Assembly: GCA_039105265.1 (NCBI GenBank) | Contig: JAPFFF010000008.1 | Location: 2,728,001 to 2,792,000, forward strand | Direction: 5' to 3' | DNA: 64,000 bases | Source: Tritrichomonas musculus | Lineage: Eukaryota; Parabasalia; Tritrichomonadida; Tritrichomonadidae | In this document: positions 30,932-41,800 of the stretch, in pieces | How the letters are laid out: each line of letters opens with the position of its first letter | Numbering within the stretch: the stretch's first letter is position 1 | Notes under the pieces: model-generated | Seen by the model: only the letters and a program-made list of their open reading frames with translations | Told to the model about the DNA's origin: nothing | The model's database searches: none | Position numbers and translations under genes: made by a program

Positions 30932-32164
30932 TCATTTATATAAAATACAATTATAATCTTGTTTAAAATAAAACATTTTGAAATATTGTTTAAAATTGTA
31001 TATTTGAATTCCATAAAATAATTCAGACTTGAATTTTCTTATTAAAAGAGTTAATTGTTTGACCATTTTTTTGTTGAGATACGAATTTGAATTTTCATTT
31101 TCTAAAAAAAACTTAACCAATTCAACATAATTATATTCACACAAATTAAAAATAACGGATTGATTATCAAACTCATTTGGAAAAAACATATAATTATAGT
31201 ATCGAAAACTATAATTAAAAATGTTTTCATTATAATTATTCTCATCAATGAAATTTGTAATTATGTATTCTGTGATCTCTGTATGATGGCATTTAATTGA
31301 TTCCTTGATACATTCTTTAAATAATGAATCCGATGGTTCAACGTGATTTTCCTCAAGAAAATGTATTATTTCTGCATTTTTACTATGAATTGCATATAGC
31401 CATAGCGATGGCTTCAATTCAACATTATTCAACTTCAAATATTGAATGATTTGTATTGATCCAAAAAATGCAGCATATTCTATTAATGTCGTTTCTTTGT
31501 GTTTTAGTAAAAACAAATTCGTTTCAAATATCGATGTCTTAATTTGACTAGAAAGTCGATAATTTGCACGATTGACAAATGAAACAAATTCTTCAATCGA
31601 ATCTTTACGAATCAAATCGCAAATATATGAATCGTTTTCACCAATTTGACGTTTTTCATCAAAATTGGTGAAAATTTCAGAATCATCTTCACAAAGTTGA
31701 TTTTCAATGATTTTGTATTTTTTTTCTTTAAAATAAGGCTTTAGCTCTGGAAGGAAAAAGTGACAATATGAGTCACTTTTTGAATTATAAATTAACTCGT
31801 TATATATGCAAGAATCAATTGCTAAAATATCTTGATTAATCAGAAAAAGAAGAAATGACTTATTTCTTTTAAAAATATCATATATTTCAATGTTTGAAAA
31901 TGTTTGTTTGATGTTCTGTCCTATATGCAAAATGATTTTTTCAATATTATTAAAAAATTTTGAATTACGATGATGATTCTCTCCAACTTTTGTTAGCAAT
32001 CGAAGAAATATAAATAATTCGTTTTTATTTTCCATAATTTGTTGCAAGTCGGTAATTTTTAATAAATTAATAAAATCATCTTCACTCTCATTTTCATTTT
32101 CAATAAATTTTAAGATATTTTTTTGCAGTTCTTTCTTCTGCATGAGATATTTTTGAATTTCCAT
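30932..32164 (-). CDS. DUF3447-type ankyrin protein, 5' part
   Basis: It has 410 codons from the ATG at 32164; upstream in-frame codons exist but lack ATG. The N-terminal helical region (residues 1-130, with LRLLTKVGENHHRNSKFF) and the ankyrin-like units (IEYAAFFGSIQIIQYLKLNN, LYAIHSKNAEIIHFLEEN, IKCHHTEITEYI) run closely parallel to the plus-strand gene at 25760-26923. After the last unit (FNLCEYNYVELVKFFLEN) come about 50 residues of hydrophobic and aromatic sequence, then TGA. An ankyrin unit resumes in the same frame 10-20 codons later. The family is trichomonad-expanded; its function is unknown but protein-protein binding is likely. Confidence 0.8.
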   Translation of the reverse strand: MEIQKYLMQKKELQKNILKFIENENESEDDFINLLKITDLQQIMENKNELFIFLRLLTKVGENHHRNSKFFNNIEKIILHIGQNIKQTFSNIEIYDIFKRNKSFLLFLINQDILAIDSCIYNELIYNSKSDSYCHFFLPELKPYFKEKKYKIIENQLCEDDSEIFTNFDEKRQIGENDSYICDLIRKDSIEEFVSFVNRANYRLSSQIKTSIFETNLFLLKHKETTLIEYAAFFGSIQIIQYLKLNNVELKPSLWLYAIHSKNAEIIHFLEENHVEPSDSLFKECIKESIKCHHTEITEYIITNFIDENNYNENIFNYSFRYYNYMFFPNEFDNQSVIFNLCEYNYVELVKFFLENENSNSYLNKKMVKQLTLLIRKFKSELFYGIQIYNFKQYFKMFYFKQDYNCILYK

Positions 32165-32263
32165 CGTAAGTAAATAAGATTTATCGCTATCTAAAAATAA
32201 ATATTGAATAAATATGACCAAATTTGCTTTCAAAATTGTAAAATATGAAATTGAATTTAAAAC

Positions 32264-32464
32264 ATGTTTAAATCAAAAAAAGAACTTTACATTAAATATG
32301 AAAAAGACTTGATTGATCTTGCAGATTCAAAGACTGAGAATAAATTATTGATTGAAGAACATATTTCAAAACATCTTGATGATTATCTCTTAACCTGCAC
32401 TGATAAACTTATGCAACTACCAATGAAAAAATTAATAAATATACTCAAGTATAAATTGCTATGA
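32264..32464 (+). pseudogene. Fragment of a trichomonad gene family
   Basis: This 66-codon frame with an ATG includes IEEHISKHLDDYLL and LMQLPMKKLINILKY. That wording recalls the segment after the BTB-like domain in large trichomonad families. A second short stretch on the same strand (about 32560-32694, EQIIAHDSIQNSIHEDENE) may be another piece of the same gene; it overlaps the 3' end of the Sel1 kinase. Too short and isolated to be a working member. The family assignment is tentative. Confidence 0.4.
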
Positions 32465-32651
32465 GAATAATTTTTAAATTTTTGATTAATGAATATTATA
32501 TAAAATTAATATAATAAAGTTTATAAAAGAATGTGTCATTATTAATTATTTTATTTTTAAGTTTGCAACAGAGCAAATCATTGCTCATGATAGTATTCAA
32601 AATTCAATTCATGAAGATGAAAATGAAGTTTCAGCTATTGGTCATTCATTT

Positions 32652-35600
32652 TTAATCTATGTCAATCCCAAACCCCTCGTAAAAAATCGGTGATATATCT
32701 TTCATGTTTTTATATTTCGGTTCTTTTTTTTCATTTTTCTGAAGATCTGACAATGAAATTGCCTTTAATTCAGCACTGTATAAAAAAGCATTTGTTTTAT
32801 ACATTTCATATGCTATTTCATAGTAAGTTTCATTTTTTAATAAACTGATAATTTGATCTATCGTATAAAATAAATTATTTTTAATTCCTTTAAGTTTTCT
32901 AACTTCTTCTTTGGTGATCTCGATATTGAATCCGTTTTTCTTAAGTAGTGCAAGAACTAACAGATACTTGGATTGTTCAAATTCATTTGCTAATCTGGCC
33001 AATAAATTTATTGATTTGTTGATTTCTTCATTGGTTTTCCCATTATATAGGTAAAAATGAGCCAAGTTATACATTGCCAAACAGTCGTTTGTCTGACGAA
33101 TTGCTTCTTCAAAATACTCAATTGCATTGCCAATTCTTTTTTCAATGTTTTCAAATCCGTACATGTATAATATTCCGAGATTGTTTTTTGCATATTGAAT
33201 GTTGAATGATGATGCCTCCTTATAATAGTGGATGGCTTTTTCAATATCTCTTTTAACATACTTTCCTTCATGAAGCAAGAAACCATGTGCAAAATTGGCC
33301 AATTTTCCCCCATTCATTGATGCAAGCATTATATAATAAATGCCTTTTTTAATATCGCGAGAAACATCATAACCGGTGTAATACATAGAACCGAGACAGA
33401 ATTGCGCCAGTGGATGATCTTGATTTGAAGCCAGAGTAAGATAATAAATTGCTTTTGAAATATCCTTAGTTACATATTTTCCAATATAATAAATTTCAAA
33501 GAGATAGAATTGGGACTCTGGACAGCCTTTTTCTGCAGCAAGTGTAAAATAATGGATTGCTTTATTAATGTCGGGAGTAAAATATATTCCTATATAATAA
33601 ATACAACCGAGACAGTATTGTGCTTTTCGGTAATTTTGATTTGATGCAAGAGAAAGATAATGAAATGCTTTATTTAAATCATGTTTACCATATTTATTAG
33701 TAAAGTAAATAACACCGAGTGCGAGTTGTGGTTCTGGATAATTCTGGTTTGCAGAAAGTGAAAAATAATAAATTGCTTTATTTATGTCGCATGCCACATC
33801 AATTCCTGCCTGATAAATCAAGCCAAGACCGAATTGCGCATATGGATTATCCTGTTTTGCAGCAAGTGAAAAATAATGAATTGCTTTGTTGATATCGCGT
33901 GCAAAATATATGCCTTTATAATAATCAATGCCAAGATAAAATTGTGCTTCTGGATGATTTTGTTTTGCAGCTAGTAATAAATATTGAATTCCTCTGGGGA
34001 TATTACGTTCGACATATTGGCCATTATAATAAATGATGCCTAGATTATATTGAGCGCAAGAAAGATTTTGATTTGCAGAAAGTGTAAGATAATGAATTGC
34101 TTTGTTGATATCACGTGTAATATACATGCCTTTATAATAAATGACGCCAAGATAAAATTGTGCCTCTGGGTAATTCTGATTTGCTGCCAGTGATAGATAA
34201 TAAATTACTCTGTTGATATCATGCCAAATATATATATATTCATAATAAATTTTGCCGAGATTGTATTGTGCTTCTGGATCATTCTGTTCGGCAGCGCATA
34301 TGTAAAAAGAAATTGCTTTGTTGATGTCTCTTGAGACATGCTCTCCATCATAATAAGTGTTACCAAGAAATACTTGTGCAGCAAGTAGATCTTTTTCTGC
34401 AATGAGTTGTAATAGTGATTTCTGGCCATTTTGATTAGCAGTTAGTGAGTTTAAATATTCATCGGCAAGTAATTCATCAGCGATTTCCTGTTGTTTTTTT
34501 ACATTTGATGTATTTTGACATAAAGCCAATGATAAATAATCAGCTCCTTTTTTAATATCGCGTGTAACATATATTCCATTAAAATAGATTTGTCCAAGAC
34601 CAAATTGTGCATGTGGATAATTTTGACCATAGTGGAAATTATTGAATATTTGAATGATTTTGTCATTATAGTATAAATGCTGGTCAAATTTCATTAATGT
34701 ATTTTCAAGCTGAATAACTTCTTGATATTTTTGACAAAATATTTCCAAAATTTCGGAAATTGAATGGAATCTTTCACTTATCTTCTTTGTGCACTTTTCA
34801 ATGATTGTGTTAATTTCTGCTGATTGTGGATTTTGATTTATTTTGCCATCGTTCATTATAAATTTAATCAAAATACCAAGTGAATAAATGTCACTTTCAT
34901 ATGAAAATACTTTTGTTTCTAATACTTCAGGTGCAATATATCTTTCTGCAAAATTAAAAGTCTGATCAGGGTTATTATCTTCTTTATTTATTAAACGATC
35001 AAAATCAATCAAAACAATTGTATAATCTTCACGAATCATGACGTTGTCAGGTTTAAGATCTCTATAGATCATTCCATTGTCATGTAAATACTTGAAAATT
35101 AGCATCAGTCTAAAAATAATTGTTAGTTTATCATTAAATGTAAGACCCATTTTGTGAATATTGTTCATTGTTTGACCATTGATATATTCAATAACAATAT
35201 GATTTGTATTTTTTACTTTTCCAAAATATTTGGGTATGAATGGATGTCTCATCTTTTGATAATTAAGTTGTTCACGAGAAATCAACTTACAATGTTCAAA
35301 GTGTACAAAAAGTGGTCTTTTAATCAGTTGTAAATCGTCTTTTTTCATATTATAAATAAGGATGCATTCAAACATTGAGCCATTTCCAACTTTTTTTATA
35401 TTAATATATTCATCTTCTTTTATATCTTCTGGCTTTGTTTTATCTTCGATATCGAGAATGAATTGTCTGATACGTTTTTTTAATTGTTTTGAATGACATA
35501 ATTTGAACAAATAGCAAATAATGCATAGAATAATCGATATCCCTATTTTTTTCTTTGTTATATAATTCATTAAAAAAGGATTGTGTGATTTGATATCATC

Positions 35601-35987
35601 TTTGAAATTTTCATCAACTTCAGCATTCTTCAATTTCTCGATTTTTATATCAATATTCGATAAAAGGCATACTGATATATCTGGATTTAAAGATAGTATA
35701 TCTTGAAGGAATGATTCTGTCGATGAAGATTGTTTATGTATTATAATAGTTTTTTCAAATCCAAATATCAAATATTTTTTATTATTTACTCCATTTTTTG
35801 TTTCGATTTGGTCAATTATAATTACTTTTGATTTTTGAATATTTGGAAGAATGATATTTTTTTGTTTTTCATCAAGCATGGAAATTACGAAAATATTGAA
35901 ATTTCGAACAGCTTTTATAAGAAAAGTACTCTTTATTTTAGTATTTGGGTCATTTAAAAAATCATTGATAGAGAAATTATCATCCAT
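32652..35987 (-). CDS. Membrane-anchored protein kinase with 14 Sel1 repeats
   Basis: The protein has 1111 residues with an ATG at 35987. Residues 1-135 are a family-specific N-terminal region. A hydrophobic helix at about 141-158 (ISIILCIICYLF) could be a membrane anchor. A protein kinase domain covers about 190-435: glycine loop GNGSMF, YRDLKPDNVMI (Arg309, Asp310, Asn315) in place of HRD, and DFD (Asp328) in place of DFG. The essential Asp residues are kept, so activity is possible but regulation may differ. From about 457 to 990 there are fourteen Sel1 (TPR-like) repeats, nearly all 36 residues long, with the pattern AQFxLGxIYYxG...DINKAIHYxxLAA. The C-terminus ends IFYEGFGIDID, the same tail as the broken gene at 17.7-18.8 kb. 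Similar kinases are numerous in trichomonads. Confidence 0.92.
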   Translation of the reverse strand: MDDNFSINDFLNDPNTKIKSTFLIKAVRNFNIFVISMLDEKQKNIILPNIQKSKVIIIDQIETKNGVNNKKYLIFGFEKTIIIHKQSSSTESFLQDILSLNPDISVCLLSNIDIKIEKLKNAEVDENFKDDIKSHNPFLMNYITKKKIGISIILCIICYLFKLCHSKQLKKRIRQFILDIEDKTKPEDIKEDEYINIKKVGNGSMFECILIYNMKKDDLQLIKRPLFVHFEHCKLISREQLNYQKMRHPFIPKYFGKVKNTNHIVIEYINGQTMNNIHKMGLTFNDKLTIIFRLMLIFKYLHDNGMIYRDLKPDNVMIREDYTIVLIDFDRLINKEDNNPDQTFNFAERYIAPEVLETKVFSYESDIYSLGILIKFIMNDGKINQNPQSAEINTIIEKCTKKISERFHSISEILEIFCQKYQEVIQLENTLMKFDQHLYYNDKIIQIFNNFHYGQNYPHAQFGLGQIYFNGIYVTRDIKKGADYLSLALCQNTSNVKKQQEIADELLADEYLNSLTANQNGQKSLLQLIAEKDLLAAQVFLGNTYYDGEHVSRDINKAISFYICAAEQNDPEAQYNLGKIYYEYIYIWHDINRVIYYLSLAANQNYPEAQFYLGVIYYKGMYITRDINKAIHYLTLSANQNLSCAQYNLGIIYYNGQYVERNIPRGIQYLLLAAKQNHPEAQFYLGIDYYKGIYFARDINKAIHYFSLAAKQDNPYAQFGLGLIYQAGIDVACDINKAIYYFSLSANQNYPEPQLALGVIYFTNKYGKHDLNKAFHYLSLASNQNYRKAQYCLGCIYYIGIYFTPDINKAIHYFTLAAEKGCPESQFYLFEIYYIGKYVTKDISKAIYYLTLASNQDHPLAQFCLGSMYYTGYDVSRDIKKGIYYIMLASMNGGKLANFAHGFLLHEGKYVKRDIEKAIHYYKEASSFNIQYAKNNLGILYMYGFENIEKRIGNAIEYFEEAIRQTNDCLAMYNLAHFYLYNGKTNEEINKSINLLARLANEFEQSKYLLVLALLKKNGFNIEITKEEVRKLKGIKNNLFYTIDQIISLLKNETYYEIAYEMYKTNAFLYSAELKAISLSDLQKNEKKEPKYKNMKDISPIFYEGFGIDID

Positions 35988-37645
35988 TACAATGGATTTT
36001 GAATTCTAAAATTTTAAAAAACATGACATTTAAAAATTTGAATTAAAATATAAAATGTCATGTTTTATATGGTTCCTTTCTTCTTTTTCAACATTGTCAA
36101 TAAATACATTGTTTTAAAATGTTTTTTTTTTAGTTTATTAATAAAATTGAGCATTTTGAACTAGTTGATATCAGAATATCTTTTTCTGTTCAATACATAT
36201 TTATTTTCATAAAGGTCAATTCACTTTAATTCTCTTACTAAATTCTTTCATATGAACATATAATTTTAATATTTATATATTTAAAATATAATATGCAAAA
36301 AAATTTAATTTTTAAAAGTCTTTTCGAAGATATTGTAATTTATTTTAATAACATAATGAAAAAACAATTCAATTTTTGATTATAAGATTATCAAAAAGTT
36401 TTGCTTTTTATCACTTATAAAATATAATTTTCGCAATAATAATCTTAAAATTTCAATATTATTTCATTTGTTTATTTTAATATAATCATAAATATATTAT
36501 AAAATGCAATAATAACATTTTTTTGCAAATATAAATTATATGTAAATATTTGATGAAATCACGAATACTCTGATATAATGTTGATAATTACTTGTCATAT
36601 ATGATATATAAATATTTTGATGCAACTAAAAGTTCATTTTCATCCAAATAAAATGAAAAATCGATACTATATCAAAAGAGTCAACTTTTTCTAATGTTAA
36701 CCTTTGGAATTGAATCATTTTCTTGATTTGTACAAATTGATAGATAATATCTGGTTATTATGCGATATTAATTAAAATGTCTTCTTTAAAAATAAGAAAA
36801 TTTCTTAATCTATCAAAATGAATGAAATAAAAAATTAAAACGGTTGATAAAAACAAAATTGACCTAAACGATTAACAATTCAAATGTGAAAACTATTATA
36901 AAAATGTTCTCACAGTTTAGGTTCCAAAAGCTCAAAAAATGTTCAGTATTACTAAATCTCCGAAATTCAGTTGGTAAGTCAGAATGTTATCATAACATTC
37001 CTGCAAAAGAAGTTTAAAATCTAAATGCCCGAGTTCGTGAATAAAAAAGCACCATAATAATAATAATTCTTATCATTTTTACTTTTTGAATAGTCTCCAT
37101 TGAATTCCTCCAATGGACAATTATGCCCTCAAAAAGTTATTTCTTTTTCTATGTTCGTTCAAAAAATAATTATGAACTTTTTCTGAAGAGCAAACTTTTT
37201 GAGACTCTATATCTAATAGCAGATACTTTAGTGAGGCAAAATATTCAAAAATAGATAAAGCATTTTTGGCATATCTTTTTTGGTTCTGTACTTAGCTATT
37301 GTTTCACCAAAACATGATGTAGATAATATTCAATTTTCTCCAAAATTTTGAATTACAATTTTCAATAAACAAATTTCTCTCCCACGCATTATTAATAGCA
37401 TTATAATTGCTCTTTAAATCTTAATTTTGATATTTGATTCAATTGATCATTTAAAAAATGAATCTAATCTTTTCGAAATAAATTACATTATTAGGCAATT
37501 ATAATGATTATTTTCTATATCAAACAATTATAAAAATATTTTAACATTTTTTTATTTTATTTTATTAATGGTAAATTTTTTGAGACCATTAATTTGATCA
37601 TTATCAAAAAGTCAGTTTTCTTTTTTTATGTAAATCATTTAATAT

Positions 37646-37647
<2 letters not shown>
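35988..37647. other. Intergenic, about 1.7 kb
   Basis: AT-rich DNA. Between about 36950 and 37330 the minus strand shows short protein-like stretches (YAKNALSIFEYFASLKYLLL; IHELGHLDFKLLLQ) without start, continuity or recognisable family, possibly an old remnant. Confidence 0.4.

Positions 37648-37721
<74 letters not shown>
37648..37721. repeat. Homopolymer run of 74 T
   Basis: Seventy-four consecutive T, the longest homopolymer in the window, in intergenic DNA. Its true length may differ from the assembled length. Confidence 0.95.
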
Positions 37722-37723
<2 letters not shown>

Positions 37724-38010
37724 CTTAGCAAAAGTTCAACAAAATGAAAATCTTTCAAAATTAAAAGAAATATCTTAAATTACGTGATAAACTCGAATTC
37801 ATGATTACACTTTTTGAGTCAATACATATAATTATTTATATTTGTATTTAATTTTTTTATAAAGCTTTAAGAATATTTTCAATAAAACTCAAAAAGTGTT
37901 TAATCAAAAATTAATTATCATGATATATAAATATGAAATTAATATGTTATTATAAAATATTAAAAAAGTTTCACTCAAAGCAAAATTTTAAATTCAAAAT
38001 TGAATTTTAG

Positions 38011-38160
38011 ATGTCAGCTTTGAAAGTAATTTTCGACAAAAAACAAGAAAAAATATTTCAACCAGAAATGGAAAACTTTGTTAGATCCTTGAAAAGTTTT
38101 AAAGTCCAGGAAATTAACCAAGTCAAAGATGAGGTAATATTTTATCTTGTTTTATTATGA
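38011..38160 (+). CDS. Possible short gene or first exon, 49 codons
   Basis: The frame begins ATG TCA GCT and has clearly protein-like composition for 41 codons (FQPEMENFVRSLKSFKVQ) before AT-rich residues and a stop. A GT (gag-gtaata) lies at the transition near 38133, so this could be a first exon, though the usual trichomonad donor GTATGT is not matched. No family is recognised. It is as likely to be a gene fragment. Confidence 0.35.
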   Translation: MSALKVIFDKKQEKIFQPEMENFVRSLKSFKVQEINQVKDEVIFYLVLL

Positions 38161-38401
38161 AGGTTTTCAATTTGTATTCAATTTTTATAGTTGATATTTA
38201 GCATATAAATAAAATATGCGTAATGGCATTTGCATATGTTAAATTAAAAGATAAACAAGTTTTTTTCAAAATCTGAAATTATATATATAATTTTATCAAT
38301 TTGGCACATTTTTTTTATTCGTAGATTGAGCATGAAAATTGATATAAATTTGAATTCCAAAATTATTTATTTAAATAAATAATTGTATTTGCATTAGTTA
38401 A

Positions 38402-38857
38402 TTAAAAACAATAATAATAGATTTTCCTTTGATTTCGAATAAGAAAAGTCAGAATTATAATTTTAAAAGGTTCATAATTTTGAAAATATATATCCGAACA
38501 ACGAACTTCTTCACGTGTCATTTTTGGAAGACCGAGATTGAATCTCATGAATTCATGGATTTGTTTAACAATTTTTTTTGAAAATTTTTTTTTCCTTGTG
38601 AAAATAGAATAATATTTATTTTTGAAAGTTTCAGCGCTTTCTGAAAGATTGATTTTTCTTTTTGTTTTTTTCTTTAACTTTTTAGCTTTTCCTGATATTT
38701 TATTGTTATCAGAAAAATCAGTGAATACATCAAAATCATCTTTTGGTTGATAGCTTCCATTGCCATAGTAATCTGTAAAATCATTGTTATCACTGAAAGA
38801 ATCAAAATAAGAGGAATCATCTTCATCTTTGGTTGGTACTGTTGCCTTCGAATTCAT
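38402..38857 (-). CDS. Small protein with acidic N-terminus and basic middle, unknown
   Basis: The 151-codon frame starts with ATG. Residues 1-55 are acidic, rich in Asp, Ser, Phe and Tyr. Residues 56-70 are strongly basic (KAKKLKKKTKRK) and could act as a nuclear localisation signal. Residues 70-130 have mixed, protein-like composition (FMRFNLGLPKMTREEVRCSD). The last 15 residues are hydrophobic and aromatic, resembling translated intergenic DNA, which suggests the original C-terminus has been lost. Family unknown. Confidence 0.5.
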   Translation of the reverse strand: MNSKATVPTKDEDDSSYFDSFSDNNDFTDYYGNGSYQPKDDFDVFTDFSDNNKISGKAKKLKKKTKRKINLSESAETFKNKYYSIFTRKKKFSKKIVKQIHEFMRFNLGLPKMTREEVRCSDIYFQNYEPFKIIILTFLIRNQRKIYYYCF

Positions 38858-41800
38858 TTTAAAAAAAAAGATTAAAAAACGTTTTTTTGCAATCCTTTTG
38901 AAAAATTCTGTTGTTGAAAAGTTTTTTGGAGATTTATAAATTACTTTGATTTTAATAAATATGTGATTAAAATAGTTTTTTATTTAAAATTTATATGTAT
39001 AAATAAATATATTTGATATAAAAATTATTATTTTTAATATTTAAAAAGTATATTTCATGAAAAAAAGAGTTTTTTTTCATATTTATTTAAAATATTTCAA
39101 TACTGAATACAATTTTTTGAATGAAAAGATTTTCAAATATTTTTGAATAGACTGTCAATTTTTTCAAGTCAAATTTTGACCATTTGATCATTTTTATGTT
39201 ATAATAACTTTTGTCCAATCCATTTAATAATACAAAAAAATATTCATATGAAATCATTAAAATGATAAATTTGAGGATTCATTGTTTTTAATATTTCTTC
39301 TATTATTTGTCTTTTCATGAATCATGAGTTATAATGAATAATTGTATTTTGCAATTATTTTTTCTTTTTCTCGTTTAATATGTTACTAGTTTAAGAGTTT
39401 TGTCCTGATCATAATTGAACAAATGATTACTCAAATTCAGATATGATTCCAATTTTCATTTTATAATAAAAAATTTAAAACATTTATTAATTTCTTAAAA
39501 TATATTTAAAAGTTATTAAAGCTCTATAGTATTTATCATTGATATTTATATTATTATGAATAATTATATAGATATTATCATTATTATACCAAAAACAAAA
39601 AAAAACTTTATCAAAGATTTTTTTAAAGCAAAGATTAAACTGAATGTCTTTATGATCATTATATAATTGCAAATGAATGAAGATGAGATTAAATTAAAAT
39701 TTCTTTTTTTCCAATCATCATTAATAATAATCCAAATTTTCAAATTGAAAATATAAAATCGCATTAATATTTTATTATGCAATGATTGATTAGAATAATT
39801 TTCATTGTTCTAACCAAAATCTTTTTAGGAATTTATAGATGTTACATAATTCAAAAAAGTGGCCAATTTGAAATATCATTATGATAAAGGAATAAAGAGC
39901 GAAAAAAATTGCTTTATGATGAATATATCAAATAAAAAAATTGAAGAATTTATTATCAAATGAATTTGATTATAATTAAATTTTTGAAAGATTTCATTGA
40001 ATTTTTTACAATTTGAATTTATTCAAGAATTTAGCATTAATATTATAAAATTAATAATGATTATGATACCTAGGTATCAATGAATTAATATAAATCATTA
40101 TTTATTTCATTAAAATAAAATAAAAAAAATGGCATATTATTGACTAAATTAAATTCTGAAATCTTTACAAACTGGGAAATTTCGATATTGAAAAAAAATG
40201 CCTCGCTAAAATAAAAAATATTTAATTTATAATAAAATAATAATCCATCAAAGAACAAGTAATGATTTTTCAAATGCCTAATATATATGGATGTTGTTTG
40301 GTTTTATAAAAAAAAAAAAAAAAAAAAAAAGCTTACTAGAACTAATTTGTAATGCTTTGAACTTTTGTGTCAGTTCATTTTTTATATCTATTTTTAGGTG
40401 TTGATATTCTTTCATTTTCATTAATCTTTAATAATATTACTCCAGTATGTTTCTTATTCCAACATTTATATATATGAAAATGTTTATAAATTTTTTTGAA
40501 GATATTTATAGAATACATCTAATGATCTTTTCTGATTAATATTTTTTAGATAAAAATAAAGAATATGATATTTATAGTTGTATTTTGTACTTATTTAACC
40601 AGTTTAATGAAATTCAACTGATAAAAATATAAATTAAAAAATATTTGAATTTTCATAATTGAATAAAGCTTCTTAATTTTTCAATAGTTAATATCATAAA
40701 AGTGAAATCTTAATCAAGATGGTTAACCCATGAAATACAAGCAAAAATAAATGGTTATTTTCATGGTTTTCATTAAGCCACAAAAAAAAAAAAAAACAAT
40801 TAAAAAGAAATTAATTTCATCAACAAAATATTTTGAATATGTTTTTTATATGCTTTTCAGTATTTAATTAATAAATTAAATTCTATTTGAATATATCTTC
40901 TCTATTATGTAAACCAAATATGTGATTACAATCATTAAAAAAAGTGGCACACTTTTTCAAATTGGAAAGTAATATCACAATTATGCCCAAATCTTTTGAT
41001 ATAAAAGTTTTTAATAGGAATAAACTTGTCAAATCGATGGATATTAAGTTGATTTACATAAATAAATACAAGTGGATACTAAAAGATAATTTTTTTCTAA
41101 TTTGTAAAAAAAAAATTTAGAAGAAATGGTTGAAATGAATATGATAAAAAGAATATGATTTAGGATATTTTAGCATCGTTTCATGTTGTTTATGATAACG
41201 TAAAATATGTGTATTCATAAGAATATTAAATATGCTTGATCACTTCTGAATGAATGAAAGTGACAATATGGTCTAATTGTACGTACCTAATATGGAATTA
41301 CATATCAATAAAACATGAAAAAAAATCAGCTAATTCTTTCAATGATAAAAAATATTTTTGGCAAAATTTTAAAAAGAGCTTAAGGGTGAGTGTCAAAAAA
41401 AAGCTTTCTGTTACATTAAACTCCACAATATATAGATTCAAAATTATATAGGTTGTAGATGTTAATTTTGCTTCTTCACAGAGTTGTGCTTCATTTTAAA
41501 TCCACTTTTTCAATACTTTTTAAAACTTTTTCAATGATTTTTAAAATGAAGTTAAGCTAGATCAATATAAGATATCTCGTTGTATTTTATGTATAATTAT
41601 TTTTGGAAGAAATTGAAAAAGATCATAACAGAAGCATTTTTTGAATTTTTTTCTTTGCAGCAAATATCTTTTTTTATATTTGAAGTATAATTATCATAAT
41701 TTTGTATTTAAGCATATGCATTGTTTTAATTATTTTAAATATTGTTATGTTTTATAAAATAGATTCCAAAAAATTAAGTAGATATTAGGGATGTGCTTAA

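Noticed and set aside
36950-37330. Protein-like pieces on the minus strand
   Set aside because: Pieces are short, change frame often and match nothing; kept only as a note on the intergenic region.
41254-41451. 65-codon plus-strand frame with an ATG
   Set aside because: It is short and isolated, with no recognisable motif and no homologue-like wording.
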